A program made the position numbers and the translations under genes. This document shows, piece after piece, positions 34,714-42,483 of a stretch of 64,000 nucleotides of DNA (the stretch's first letter is position 1; every line of letters begins with the position of its first letter). The notes beneath the pieces are model-generated. The model was not told where the DNA came from, made no database searches, and was given only the letters and a program-made list of their open reading frames with translations. The DNA is from CAYQJL01 sp964612295 (GTDB lineage: Bacteria > Eisenbacteria > RBG-16-71-46 > CAIMUX01 > WJJG01), in NCBI GenBank assembly GCA_964612295.1, contig CAZTDY010000003.1, forward strand, positions 90,871-154,870, read 5' to 3'.

Positions 34714-35745
34714 ATGAGCGCGCCTGAATCAGGACAGACCCTAGAGGGCCAGAAGCCCGCAGGAACGAAGCCCTACCTCTTCAGTGGGATTCAGCCGAGT
34801 GGAGACATCCACATCGGCAACTACCTGGGCGCGATCCGCAATTGGGTGCGGCTCTTAGACGAGTACCGCTGCATCTTCTGCATCGTCGACTACCACACGA
34901 TCACCGTCGACTACGACCCGGCCGAGATGCAGCAGCGCATCCGGAGGGCAGCCATCGTCAATCTGGCCGCGGGGCTGGATCCCGAGCGTTGCCTGCTCTT
35001 CGTCCAATCCGAGGTTCCCGAACACACCGAACTGACCTGGATCTTCAACACCCTGACCCCCATGGGTCTTCTGGGGCGGATGACGCAGTTCAAGGACAAG
35101 TCCCGGCGCAACGAAGAGAATGTCAATGTGGGGTTGTTCGACTATCCCGTGCTACAGGCCGCGGACATCCTCCTCTACCGGGCCGAGGCGGTTCCCGTCG
35201 GCGAGGATCAGGTTCAGCACGTGGAACTCACCCGCGACATCGCGCGCAAGTTCAATCTGCGTTTCGGCGATTTCTTCCCCGAGCCGAAGGCGGTCGTGCC
35301 CAAGTCGGGCGCACGGATCATGGGCTTGGACGGTCAGTCGAAGATGAGCAAGTCGCTCGACAATTTCATCGGCCTGATCGAGGACCGCGACGCGATCTGG
35401 AACAAACTGCGGCCCGCCTTTACGGACCCCGCGCGCCAACGGCGCTCCGATCCGGGCAATCCGCTCATCTGCAACATTTACACCTTGCACGAGAGCTTCT
35501 CCCCGCCCGAGGTTCAGGAGGAGTGCGCCGCGGCCTGCCGCAAGGCGGAGATCGGATGCATCGACTGCAAGAAGAAGCTCTTCGAACACATGATGGCCGA
35601 ACTCGATCCGATCCGCGAGAAGGCCCGGGAGCTCGAGACCCAGGAGCAGAAGGTGGGTGATTTCATCGCCGAGAGCACCAAGACCTGCCGGCAGCTCGCG
35701 CGGGATACGATGGCGGCCGTGCGCGAGAAGATGGGCCTCCGCTAG
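34714..35745 (+). CDS. trpS: Tryptophan--tRNA ligase
   Basis: Class I aminoacyl-tRNA synthetase of 343 residues that charges tRNA-Trp. The HIGH signature appears as SGIQPSGDIHIGNYLGA and the KMSKS loop as GQSKMSKSLDN. FDYPVLQAADILLY and EDQVQHVELTRDIA are conserved for the bacterial TrpRS adenylate and tryptophan pockets. Length is normal. GGAGG lies upstream of the ATG. The C-terminal part has several Cys (CAAACRKAEIGCIDCKKK), a pattern seen in TrpRS of several phyla. Confidence 0.96.
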   Translation: MSAPESGQTLEGQKPAGTKPYLFSGIQPSGDIHIGNYLGAIRNWVRLLDEYRCIFCIVDYHTITVDYDPAEMQQRIRRAAIVNLAAGLDPERCLLFVQSEVPEHTELTWIFNTLTPMGLLGRMTQFKDKSRRNEENVNVGLFDYPVLQAADILLYRAEAVPVGEDQVQHVELTRDIARKFNLRFGDFFPEPKAVVPKSGARIMGLDGQSKMSKSLDNFIGLIEDRDAIWNKLRPAFTDPARQRRSDPGNPLICNIYTLHESFSPPEVQEECAAACRKAEIGCIDCKKKLFEHMMAELDPIREKARELETQEQKVGDFIAESTKTCRQLARDTMAAVREKMGLR

Positions 35746-35880
35746 GGGGCCTTTGGTCCTCAGAACTGCCGACCCAGGCCGATGTTTACAGCGTTCGGCT
35801 GGAATCAGCCATCCCCAACTTGCCCCCTCTTGACACATTGGCGCCCTTCGCCCACACACCTCCCACATCATCCTGGGCCA

Positions 35881-35909
35881 TAAAAGGAAAGGCGACCGGC
35901 TGCCGATGA
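35881..35909 (+). promoter_or_regulatory. Sigma-28-like promoter of the chemoreceptor gene
   Basis: TAAA followed after 17 bases by GCCGATGA, a 7/8 match to the FliA -10 GCCGATAA. The spacer is two bases longer than the enterobacterial 15, so the match is imperfect. It sits about 105 bases upstream of the start codon. Confidence 0.35.
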
Positions 35910-36013
35910 ATTACAGGTAGCAGCGGATGCAACGTTGCTGTGAACCTGCGCCTGCCACGTCGCATCCCCCATGGAGTCCATGTTTCAGTTCAAAACCGAT
36001 TTCGGAGGTCATG

Positions 36014-38032
36014 ATGGCGGGCAAGCTCAGCCACTGGACGGTCGGCAGAAAAATCGCGGTCGGATTCAGTCTGGTCGTTGCGGCCCTTGCGGCGGTCTCG
36101 ATCTGGTCGGTTCTCGGCGTGGGTGGGATCGTCAAGGACGCGCAGGAAGTCATCGCCGGTAACAGCCTGCGAGGAGAGATGTCCCAGAAGGAGGTGGATC
36201 ACCTCAACTGGGCCGGTCAACTCAACGAGCTCTTGACCAACGAGGAGGTCACCGAACTCACCGTCCAGACCGATCCGCACAAGTGCGCCTTCGGGAAGTG
36301 GTACTACGGCGAGGGACGCAAACATGCCGAAGAACTGGTCCCGGAGATCGCCGCGGACCTGAAGGAAATCGAGCAGTGGCACAACCAACTGCACGTCTCC
36401 GCGAGTGAAATCGGCCAGGTCTTCTGCCAGGCGGACCTTGCCTTGAGCGCCCAGCTCCAGGCCAGGAAGGTCGACCATCTCAACTGGACCCACGCGGTCA
36501 AGAGCGTCTTCGTGGATCAGACGCTCAACCGCGCCGACGTTCAGACCGATCCGCACAAATGTGCCTTCGGCCGCTGGCTCGACTCCGAGCAAACGTGTGA
36601 GCACCGCAAGCACAACGCGGAGTTCGATCGGCTGTGCGCCGCCGTCGAAGCGCCCCATCAGCAACTTCACAGCAGCGTGATCAAGATCAACGAGATGCTG
36701 GCCCAGGGTCAGCGTGAGTCCGCGATCGACTACTACGCGACCAACACCGAAGTGGCCGCCGGCCGGACACTCAAGGCCATTGACGGGATCATCTCCTGGA
36801 ACGACGCGCAGGTCCACGGGATGACCTCGGCCAGCCAGATCTATGCCAAGAGGTCCCGCCCCGCGCTCGCGCAGGTGCAGCACTATCTCACGAGTATCCG
36901 TGAGAAGGTTCTGGCTCAGGTGATGACCGATGAGCAGATGCTCAAGAGCGCCAGCCAGACCCGCATGGGCGTGCTGACGACCAGTGTCCTCGCGGGCATC
37001 CTCGCGGTGGTGCTGGCCTTCACCATCACGACCGGAATCAAGAAGGCTCTCACGCGGATCGCAGCAGCTCTTGGAGAGGGCGCCACCCAGGTGGCGGCGG
37101 CGGCCGGGCAGGTGTCCAGCTCGAGCCAATCCCTGGCCGAGGGGTCCGCGGAACAGGCCGCCTCGATCGAGGAAACCTCGAGTAGCCTGGAAGAGATGGC
37201 CTCGATGACCCGCAACAACGCGCAAAATGCGGACGAGGCCAATAGCCTGTCCGGCACGGGGTTGGCCACCGCGAAGAAGGGCGGCGAGGCCATGCAGCGC
37301 ATGACCGGCGCGATCGATGAGATCAAGAAATCGTCCGACGACACCGCCAAGATCGTCAAGACGATCGATGAAATCGCCTTCCAGACCAACCTGCTCGCGC
37401 TCAACGCGGCCGTCGAGGCCGCCCGGGCCGGTGAAGCCGGAAAGGGCTTTGCGGTGGTGGCCGAGGAGGTCCGAAACCTCGCGCAGCGATCCGCCGAGGC
37501 GGCCAAAGACACGGCCAATCTCATCCAGCAGTCGGTGACCAAAGCGGACAGCGGCGTTCAGATCAGCCGGGAGGTGGCGGAGGCGCTCCAGGAGATCGCG
37601 GAAGGATCAGGGCGGGTCAATGAACTGATCGGCCAGATAACGCACTCGGGCAGGGAGCAGGCCGACGGAATCGATCAGATCAACACCGCGGTTTCACAGA
37701 TGGACCAGGTCGTCCAATCGAACGCGGCCAGTTCCGAGGAAACGGCCGCGGCGGCCGAGGAGATGAGCGCGCAGGCCGAGGAACTCGACCGCAGCGTCGC
37801 CGACCTGCAACGTATGGTGCAGGGGTACGTCTCGAGCGCCAGCACGTGCGGCAGGGGCAGGTCCTCAGAGTCGGCGGCGGCTCCCCCGCCACAACAGAAT
37901 GCTGTGGAGAAGCTGGGCAGCAAGATCATGCCGTTCAAGAGGCCGGATACGCCTGCGGCGGGCACCCAGGAGATGGCGCCGGAGGAGGCGATTCCCTTCG
38001 ACGATGACAGCGACATCGCGGCTAACTTCTAG
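36014..38032 (+). CDS. Methyl-accepting chemotaxis protein with tandem CZB domains
   Basis: Chemoreceptor of 673 residues. Membrane helices at about 11-36 and 320-341 flank the sensory part, which holds two complete CZB zinc-binding domains: H63-x-x-W, C91-A-F-G-x-W and H123-x-x-x-H127; then H155, C183, H215 and H219 in the same spacing. The cytoplasmic part has the signalling hairpin (DEIAFQTNLLALNAAVEAAR) and methylation helices. CZB domains bind zinc and in known receptors respond to hypochlorite or zinc, usually from a cytoplasmic position. Of two adjacent ATGs the second has GGAGG at five bases. No che genes are nearby. Confidence 0.88.
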   Translation: MAGKLSHWTVGRKIAVGFSLVVAALAAVSIWSVLGVGGIVKDAQEVIAGNSLRGEMSQKEVDHLNWAGQLNELLTNEEVTELTVQTDPHKCAFGKWYYGEGRKHAEELVPEIAADLKEIEQWHNQLHVSASEIGQVFCQADLALSAQLQARKVDHLNWTHAVKSVFVDQTLNRADVQTDPHKCAFGRWLDSEQTCEHRKHNAEFDRLCAAVEAPHQQLHSSVIKINEMLAQGQRESAIDYYATNTEVAAGRTLKAIDGIISWNDAQVHGMTSASQIYAKRSRPALAQVQHYLTSIREKVLAQVMTDEQMLKSASQTRMGVLTTSVLAGILAVVLAFTITTGIKKALTRIAAALGEGATQVAAAAGQVSSSSQSLAEGSAEQAASIEETSSSLEEMASMTRNNAQNADEANSLSGTGLATAKKGGEAMQRMTGAIDEIKKSSDDTAKIVKTIDEIAFQTNLLALNAAVEAARAGEAGKGFAVVAEEVRNLAQRSAEAAKDTANLIQQSVTKADSGVQISREVAEALQEIAEGSGRVNELIGQITHSGREQADGIDQINTAVSQMDQVVQSNAASSEETAAAAEEMSAQAEELDRSVADLQRMVQGYVSSASTCGRGRSSESAAAPPPQQNAVEKLGSKIMPFKRPDTPAAGTQEMAPEEAIPFDDDSDIAANF

Positions 38033-38080
38033 CGGTACGCATCGATCGGCTATCAGAGCTGGTGAGCGGTCGGACCCCTT

Positions 38081-38105
38081 AGCGGCCCCGGCCGCTCGTC
38101 TTTTT
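38081..38105 (+). terminator. Rho-independent terminator after the chemoreceptor
   Basis: AGCGGC / GCCGCT stem with CCCG loop followed by CGTCTTTTT. A longer, imperfect stem starting at GAGCGG (38064) can extend it. Confidence 0.7.
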
Positions 38106-38143
38106 CCCCGCGTTTTCCCCTCTCTCGGCCCGTCACCAGTCCC

Positions 38144-38162
38144 CCTGATATTACGTATCAGG
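38144..38162. promoter_or_regulatory. Inverted repeat upstream of the fumarase genes
   Basis: CCTGATA, 5-base spacer TTACG, TATCAGG: perfect 7-bp arms about 100 bases before the start codon. This is an operator-like arrangement, but no regulator is identified. Confidence 0.35.
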
Positions 38163-38259
38163 AGGGGTGTCTTGACTACGGCCCACCCCAAGGCGGATTG
38201 TTGTCATATTCGTAATCCTGACGGAACGTGAAGAGTGGCCCTGACGCGGAGGAGCTGAC

Positions 38260-39144
38260 ATGGCCAAAGAACTGCAGAGCTCCCTTCTGGAACTCGTGCG
38301 CAAGACCTCCTGTGACCTGCCCCCGGATGTGGAGAAGGTCCTCAAGAAAGCCCTGCGCAAGGAAACGAAGGGCACCACCGCTCAGTATGCGCTGGGGGTG
38401 CTACAGAAGAACACCGATCTCGCCCGGACGGAGAGCCGGCCGATCTGCCAGGACACCGGCAGCATCCTCTTCTATGTGAAGGGGCCGAAGAACCTCGACC
38501 AGCGAGCCTTCTGCAAGGCGGCGGATGCGGCCGTGAAAGAGGCGACCGCGGTCGGGTACCTCCGGCAGAACTCGGTGGATTCGCTCACCGGCAAGAACAG
38601 CGGGACCAATCTGGGGCCGGGAAGCCCCGTCTATCATTTCGAGCAGTGGGGCAAGAAGTCGATCGAAGTGCGGCTCATCCTCAAGGGCGGCGGGTGCGAG
38701 AACTGCGGCGTCCAGTACGCGCTCCCCTATGGTCCCCTGAATGCCGGTCGCGACATCAAAGGTGTCGAGAAGTGCATTCTCGATGCGGTGGGCAAGGCGC
38801 AGGGCAAGGGCTGTGCGCCCGGGGCGCTCGGCGTATGCATCGGAGGCGACCGGGCAACCGGTTTCGCTCATTCGAAGGAACAGCTGCTCCGTACGCTGGA
38901 TGACAAGAACGACAATGCGGCGCTGGCCGGGCTCGAGAGCCGCATCCTGCGCAAATCCAACGGACTCGGCATCGGGCCCATGGGCTTCGGCGGCAAGACC
39001 ACGCTGCTCGGCTGCAAGATCGGGCTCTTGAATCGGCTGCCGGCGTCCTATTTCGTCAGCGTCTCTTACATGTGCTGGGCCTTCCGCCGCCGCGGTTGCG
39101 TTATGAATAGCTCGGGCAAGATCTCACGTTGGCTGTATCAGTAG
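38260..39144 (+). CDS. Fumarate hydratase class I, alpha subunit
   Basis: Iron-sulfur hydro-lyase N-terminal subunit (TtdA/FumA-N type), 294 residues. It reversibly hydrates fumarate to malate in the TCA cycle; the related tartrate dehydratase cannot be excluded. Three Cys for the [4Fe-4S] cluster are visible: ICQDTGS, GGCENCGVQY and the later ALGVCIGGDRATG. LGIGPMGFGGKTTLLGCK is the conserved C-terminal signature. The subunit is split from the beta subunit as in many anaerobes and archaea. GGAGGAG precedes the ATG, and the beta gene follows after 12 bases. Confidence 0.9.
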   Translation: MAKELQSSLLELVRKTSCDLPPDVEKVLKKALRKETKGTTAQYALGVLQKNTDLARTESRPICQDTGSILFYVKGPKNLDQRAFCKAADAAVKEATAVGYLRQNSVDSLTGKNSGTNLGPGSPVYHFEQWGKKSIEVRLILKGGGCENCGVQYALPYGPLNAGRDIKGVEKCILDAVGKAQGKGCAPGALGVCIGGDRATGFAHSKEQLLRTLDDKNDNAALAGLESRILRKSNGLGIGPMGFGGKTTLLGCKIGLLNRLPASYFVSVSYMCWAFRRRGCVMNSSGKISRWLYQ

Positions 39145-39156
39145 AGGGGGTTTCGT

Positions 39157-39732
39157 ATGGTCATCACAACGCCGATCAGCGACGAGGTCATCCGCTCACT
39201 CCATGTCGGCCAAGTCGTTGAGATCACCGGGTCGGTCTTTACCGGCCGTGATTCGGTTCACAAGTATTTGTACGATGGCGGCAAGTGTCCGGTTGATATG
39301 ACCGGATCGGTCATCTATCACTGCGGCCCGGTCGTGGTGAAGGAAAAGGGCGTCTGGGTGGTCAAGGCCGCCGGTCCGACGACCTCGATTCGCGAGGAGC
39401 CCTATCAGGCCGATGTCATCAAGCAGCTCGGCCTGCGCGGGGTCATCGGCAAGGGCGGCATGGGTCCCAAGACCCTCGCGGCCTGCAAGGAATACGGCTG
39501 CGTCTACATGCACGCGATCGGCGGGGCGGCCCAGGTCCTCGCCGAGGTCGTCGACGAGGTCAAGGATGTCCACTTCCTCGATAAGTTCGGCAGCCCGGAG
39601 GCGATCTGGCATCTCGAGTGCACGCGCTTTCCGGTCGTGATCACGATGGATGCACACGGCAACAGCCTCCACGAGGAGGTGGAGCACGGATCGAAGGTGG
39701 AAATGCAGAAGCTGCTTGCGGAACTGACCTGA
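39157..39732 (+). CDS. Fumarate hydratase class I, beta subunit
   Basis: C-terminal (swivelling) domain of class I fumarase as a separate 191-residue protein. GSVFTGRDSVHKYL near the N-terminus and AAGPTTSIREEPY are conserved substrate-binding segments; GVIGKGGMGPKTL and HAIGGAAQVLAE are typical of the family. It assembles with the alpha subunit to complete the active site. Coupling by short spacing suggests equal expression. A 13-bp hairpin follows the stop. Confidence 0.9.
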   Translation: MVITTPISDEVIRSLHVGQVVEITGSVFTGRDSVHKYLYDGGKCPVDMTGSVIYHCGPVVVKEKGVWVVKAAGPTTSIREEPYQADVIKQLGLRGVIGKGGMGPKTLAACKEYGCVYMHAIGGAAQVLAEVVDEVKDVHFLDKFGSPEAIWHLECTRFPVVITMDAHGNSLHEEVEHGSKVEMQKLLAELT

Positions 39733-39769
39733 TCCGGCCGCAGAAGAGCGTCCCCTAGAGGGTTGATGA

Positions 39770-39809
39770 GAGGGGCAGCAAGTGATCTAACCTCCGCTTG
39801 CTGCCCCTC
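39770..39809 (+). terminator. Long hairpin after the fumarase operon
   Basis: Perfect 13-bp stem GAGGGGCAGCAAG / CTTGCTGCCCCTC with a 14-base loop; followed by ACTCGTTTA, so the T-run is weak but the stem is very stable. Confidence 0.65.
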
Positions 39810-39906
39810 ACTCGTTTAGCGGGGTCGACGTTCGCGGGCGACGCCGTCACCCAATGACGCTAGACTGCGGGTGAGGTCGCGTTTCACCGCTCAATGGGAG
39901 GTGTCC

Positions 39907-40980
39907 ATGCACTGCACTCTCACCGGCCAAGGAATGGCCAATCGATCGAGCCGCCTCATGATTCTGCTGCTCGCCTCGCTGGCCCTTCTCACGGATGGTT
40001 GCACACGGGAGAATGCCCAGAGCTTCGCTCCGCCCTTTCCTCGTCTGACCGGCGACTATCTCGGGCAGACGCCCCCGGGAGACGAGCCGGAACTGTTCGC
40101 TCCCGGAATCGTCTCGACCGGCCTCCAGACCCGCGACTTCACCATCAGCCCCGACGGCGACGAGATCTACTTCTGTGCGGCAATCGGCAACCACACCCAC
40201 TCGACCATTCTGGTCAGCCGTCGCGAAAGCGGCGTCTGGACCGAACCGGAAGTCGCCCCTTTTGCCTCGCACGCGGGGTTCATGTACATCGAACCGTTCA
40301 TGCAGCCGGACGGTGAGCGGCTGTTCTTCGTATCGGACCAGCCCGATCCGCGATCCGGAACCGAAGGCGGCGACGAGGATATCTGGTACTGCGACCGCAC
40401 GCCGGCCGGGTGGAATGAACCGCGCGCTCTCGGCGCGCCGGTCAACAGCGCCGACGCCGAGTACTTCCCTTCTGTGACGAACGACGGGACCATCTACTTC
40501 ACCCGAGAGGACCGGCAGTCGCGACAGGGTGGCATCTTCCGGACCCGGCTCGTGGATGGCGTCTATCAGGAGCCGGAGAGGTTGCCCGAGCAGGTGAATT
40601 CCACCCCCTACATCTTCAACGCCTTTGTGGCCCCCGATGAGAGCTACCTGATCGTCCCCGTCTTCGGCCGGGAGGACAGCCATGGCCATGCAGACTACTA
40701 CATCTGCTTCCGCTCGCCGGATGACCAGTGGAGCGACCCCATCAATCTGGGAGAGACGATCAACACCGACCAGGGCAACGAGTGGTCACCCTACGTTTCC
40801 CCGGATGGACAGTACTTCTTCTTCATGTCCGCGCGCCCCCGCGAGGATGTTGTCGCTCCGGGCGGCGCCTACACGCGGGAGAAACTCTTCGAGATGCACA
40901 ATCGGCCGGGACATGGGCTTTCGAGCATCTACTGGATGAGGGCCGGATTCATCGAGCTCTTGCGAACTCAGGCCGGCTAG
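39907..40980 (+). CDS. PD40-type beta-propeller (TolB-like) exported protein
   Basis: Exported protein of 357 residues. The leader LMILLLASLALLTDGC ends in a Cys that may be lipidated, although the lipobox is imperfect. The body has five or six PD40/WD40-like blades marked by S-P-D-G-x-x-[IY]-[YF]-F (ISPDGDEIYF, MQPDGERLFFVSD, VSPDGQYFFFMSA). Such propellers bind proteins or glycans or pair with peptidases; no catalytic residues are seen. I chose the ATG with GGGAGG upstream; a later ATG just before the hydrophobic stretch is also possible. The transhydrogenase gene starts 15 bases after its stop. Confidence 0.75.
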   Translation: MHCTLTGQGMANRSSRLMILLLASLALLTDGCTRENAQSFAPPFPRLTGDYLGQTPPGDEPELFAPGIVSTGLQTRDFTISPDGDEIYFCAAIGNHTHSTILVSRRESGVWTEPEVAPFASHAGFMYIEPFMQPDGERLFFVSDQPDPRSGTEGGDEDIWYCDRTPAGWNEPRALGAPVNSADAEYFPSVTNDGTIYFTREDRQSRQGGIFRTRLVDGVYQEPERLPEQVNSTPYIFNAFVAPDESYLIVPVFGREDSHGHADYYICFRSPDDQWSDPINLGETINTDQGNEWSPYVSPDGQYFFFMSARPREDVVAPGGAYTREKLFEMHNRPGHGLSSIYWMRAGFIELLRTQAG

Positions 40981-40995
40981 GCCACTATTCCGGGC

Positions 40996-42387
40996 ATGGA
41001 GAGGTTCGATGTTCTCGTCATCGGCAGCGGGCCGGCCGGCCACCATGCTGCCATCCAAGCCGCCAAGCTGGGGCGAAAGGTCGCCATCACCGAACGCCGT
41101 GAGGTGGTCGGTGGCGTGTGCATCAATACCGGCACAATTCCCTCGAAGACCCTGCGCGAGGCGGTCATTCACCTGACCGGCTACAAGTACTGGGGCCTGT
41201 ACGGGAAGTCCTACCGGGTGAAGAAACGTATCACGATCGATGACCTTCTCTACCGCTGCCAGCACGTGATCCAACGTGAGATCGATGTGATTCACGCCCA
41301 GTTCCGCCGAAACAACGTCGAGATCCTGACCGGCACGGCGAGTTTCTTGGGGCCCCACCGTCTACGGGTGGCCGGCACACAGGAGAGCACCGAGGTGGAG
41401 GCCGACATCATCGTGGTCGCCACCGGGACCGAACCGCTTCTGCCAGAGGGGATCGCCGTGGACGGCGAGACGTTGGTCAATGCTGACGGCATCCTTGCCC
41501 TGCGGGACATCCCACAGAGCCTGACCGTGATCGGGGCCGGCGTGGTCGGCACCGAGTATGCCTCGATTTTTGCAGCCCTCGGCACGCATACCGAGGTGGT
41601 GGACCGGCGCACGCGGCTCCTGCCCTTCGTGGACGAGCAGATGATCGAATTCCTCGCCGAGCAGATGCGGGCCAACGACTGCGTGTTCCACCTGGGCGAG
41701 ACCGTGGCGTCGATGGAAGTCGTCCGGCCGCGTGTGGCGCGCGTGAACCTGGAGTCGGGAACAGTAATCGAATCCGACATGATCCTCTACGCCGGCGGCC
41801 GGCGGGGGGCCAGCGCGGACTTGAACCTCGCCGCCGCCGGGCTGACCGCGGACAGGAACGGACGGCTCAAGGTCGACGAGCACTATCGGACCGAGGTGAA
41901 ACACATCTCCGCGGCGGGTGACATCATCGGTTTCCCGGCCCTTGCCTCGACTGCCATGGAACAGGGCCGGCTTGCCGTCGCTCGTGCGCTCGGAATCCAC
42001 GCGACGTCGGTGCCACATCTATTCCCCTACGGCATCTACTCGGTCCCCGAGATCTCAATGGTGGGCCAGACCGAGAAGCGCCTCAAGAGTGAGGGTATCC
42101 CCTATCAGGTGGGCATCTCGCGGTATCGGGAGATCGCCCGCGGTCAGATTCTGGGTGACGATTCAGGTCTCTTGAAGCTGCTCTTCTCGACCGATGAGCG
42201 CAAACTGCTCGGCGTTCACATCATCGGGACCGGGGCCACCGAGCTGGTGCACATCGGGCAGGCGGTCATGGCTTTGGATGGTACGCTCGAGTACTTCATC
42301 AACCACGTCTTCAACTACCCGACCTTCGCGGAATGCTACAAGGTCGCGGCGCTCGATGCGTTCAACCGCTTCGGGTATGTGCGATAG
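40996..42387 (+). CDS. sthA: Si-specific NAD(P)+ transhydrogenase (soluble)
   Basis: FAD flavoprotein of 463 residues that transfers hydride between NADPH and NAD+ in the cytoplasm. The FAD dinucleotide motif is VIGSGPAGHHAA. The active-site segment GGVCINTGTIPSKTLREA keeps only the first Cys of the disulfide found in dihydrolipoamide dehydrogenase, as in known SthA. A second Rossmann motif VIGAGVVGTEYASIFAALG binds NAD(P). HVFNYPTFAECYKVAA ends the interface domain. No clear Shine-Dalgarno, but it sits 15 bases behind the propeller gene and may be read through. Confidence 0.9.
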   Translation: MERFDVLVIGSGPAGHHAAIQAAKLGRKVAITERREVVGGVCINTGTIPSKTLREAVIHLTGYKYWGLYGKSYRVKKRITIDDLLYRCQHVIQREIDVIHAQFRRNNVEILTGTASFLGPHRLRVAGTQESTEVEADIIVVATGTEPLLPEGIAVDGETLVNADGILALRDIPQSLTVIGAGVVGTEYASIFAALGTHTEVVDRRTRLLPFVDEQMIEFLAEQMRANDCVFHLGETVASMEVVRPRVARVNLESGTVIESDMILYAGGRRGASADLNLAAAGLTADRNGRLKVDEHYRTEVKHISAAGDIIGFPALASTAMEQGRLAVARALGIHATSVPHLFPYGIYSVPEISMVGQTEKRLKSEGIPYQVGISRYREIARGQILGDDSGLLKLLFSTDERKLLGVHIIGTGATELVHIGQAVMALDGTLEYFINHVFNYPTFAECYKVAALDAFNRFGYVR

Positions 42388-42483
42388 GCTCGCTCGGAAT
42401 ACTGCCTGCTGCCGGGAGTGTGCACGACGCCATGCGGGTGTATACTGGTTGAGTCGACGATTGCCTCAAGGTGGGGAGTGTGC

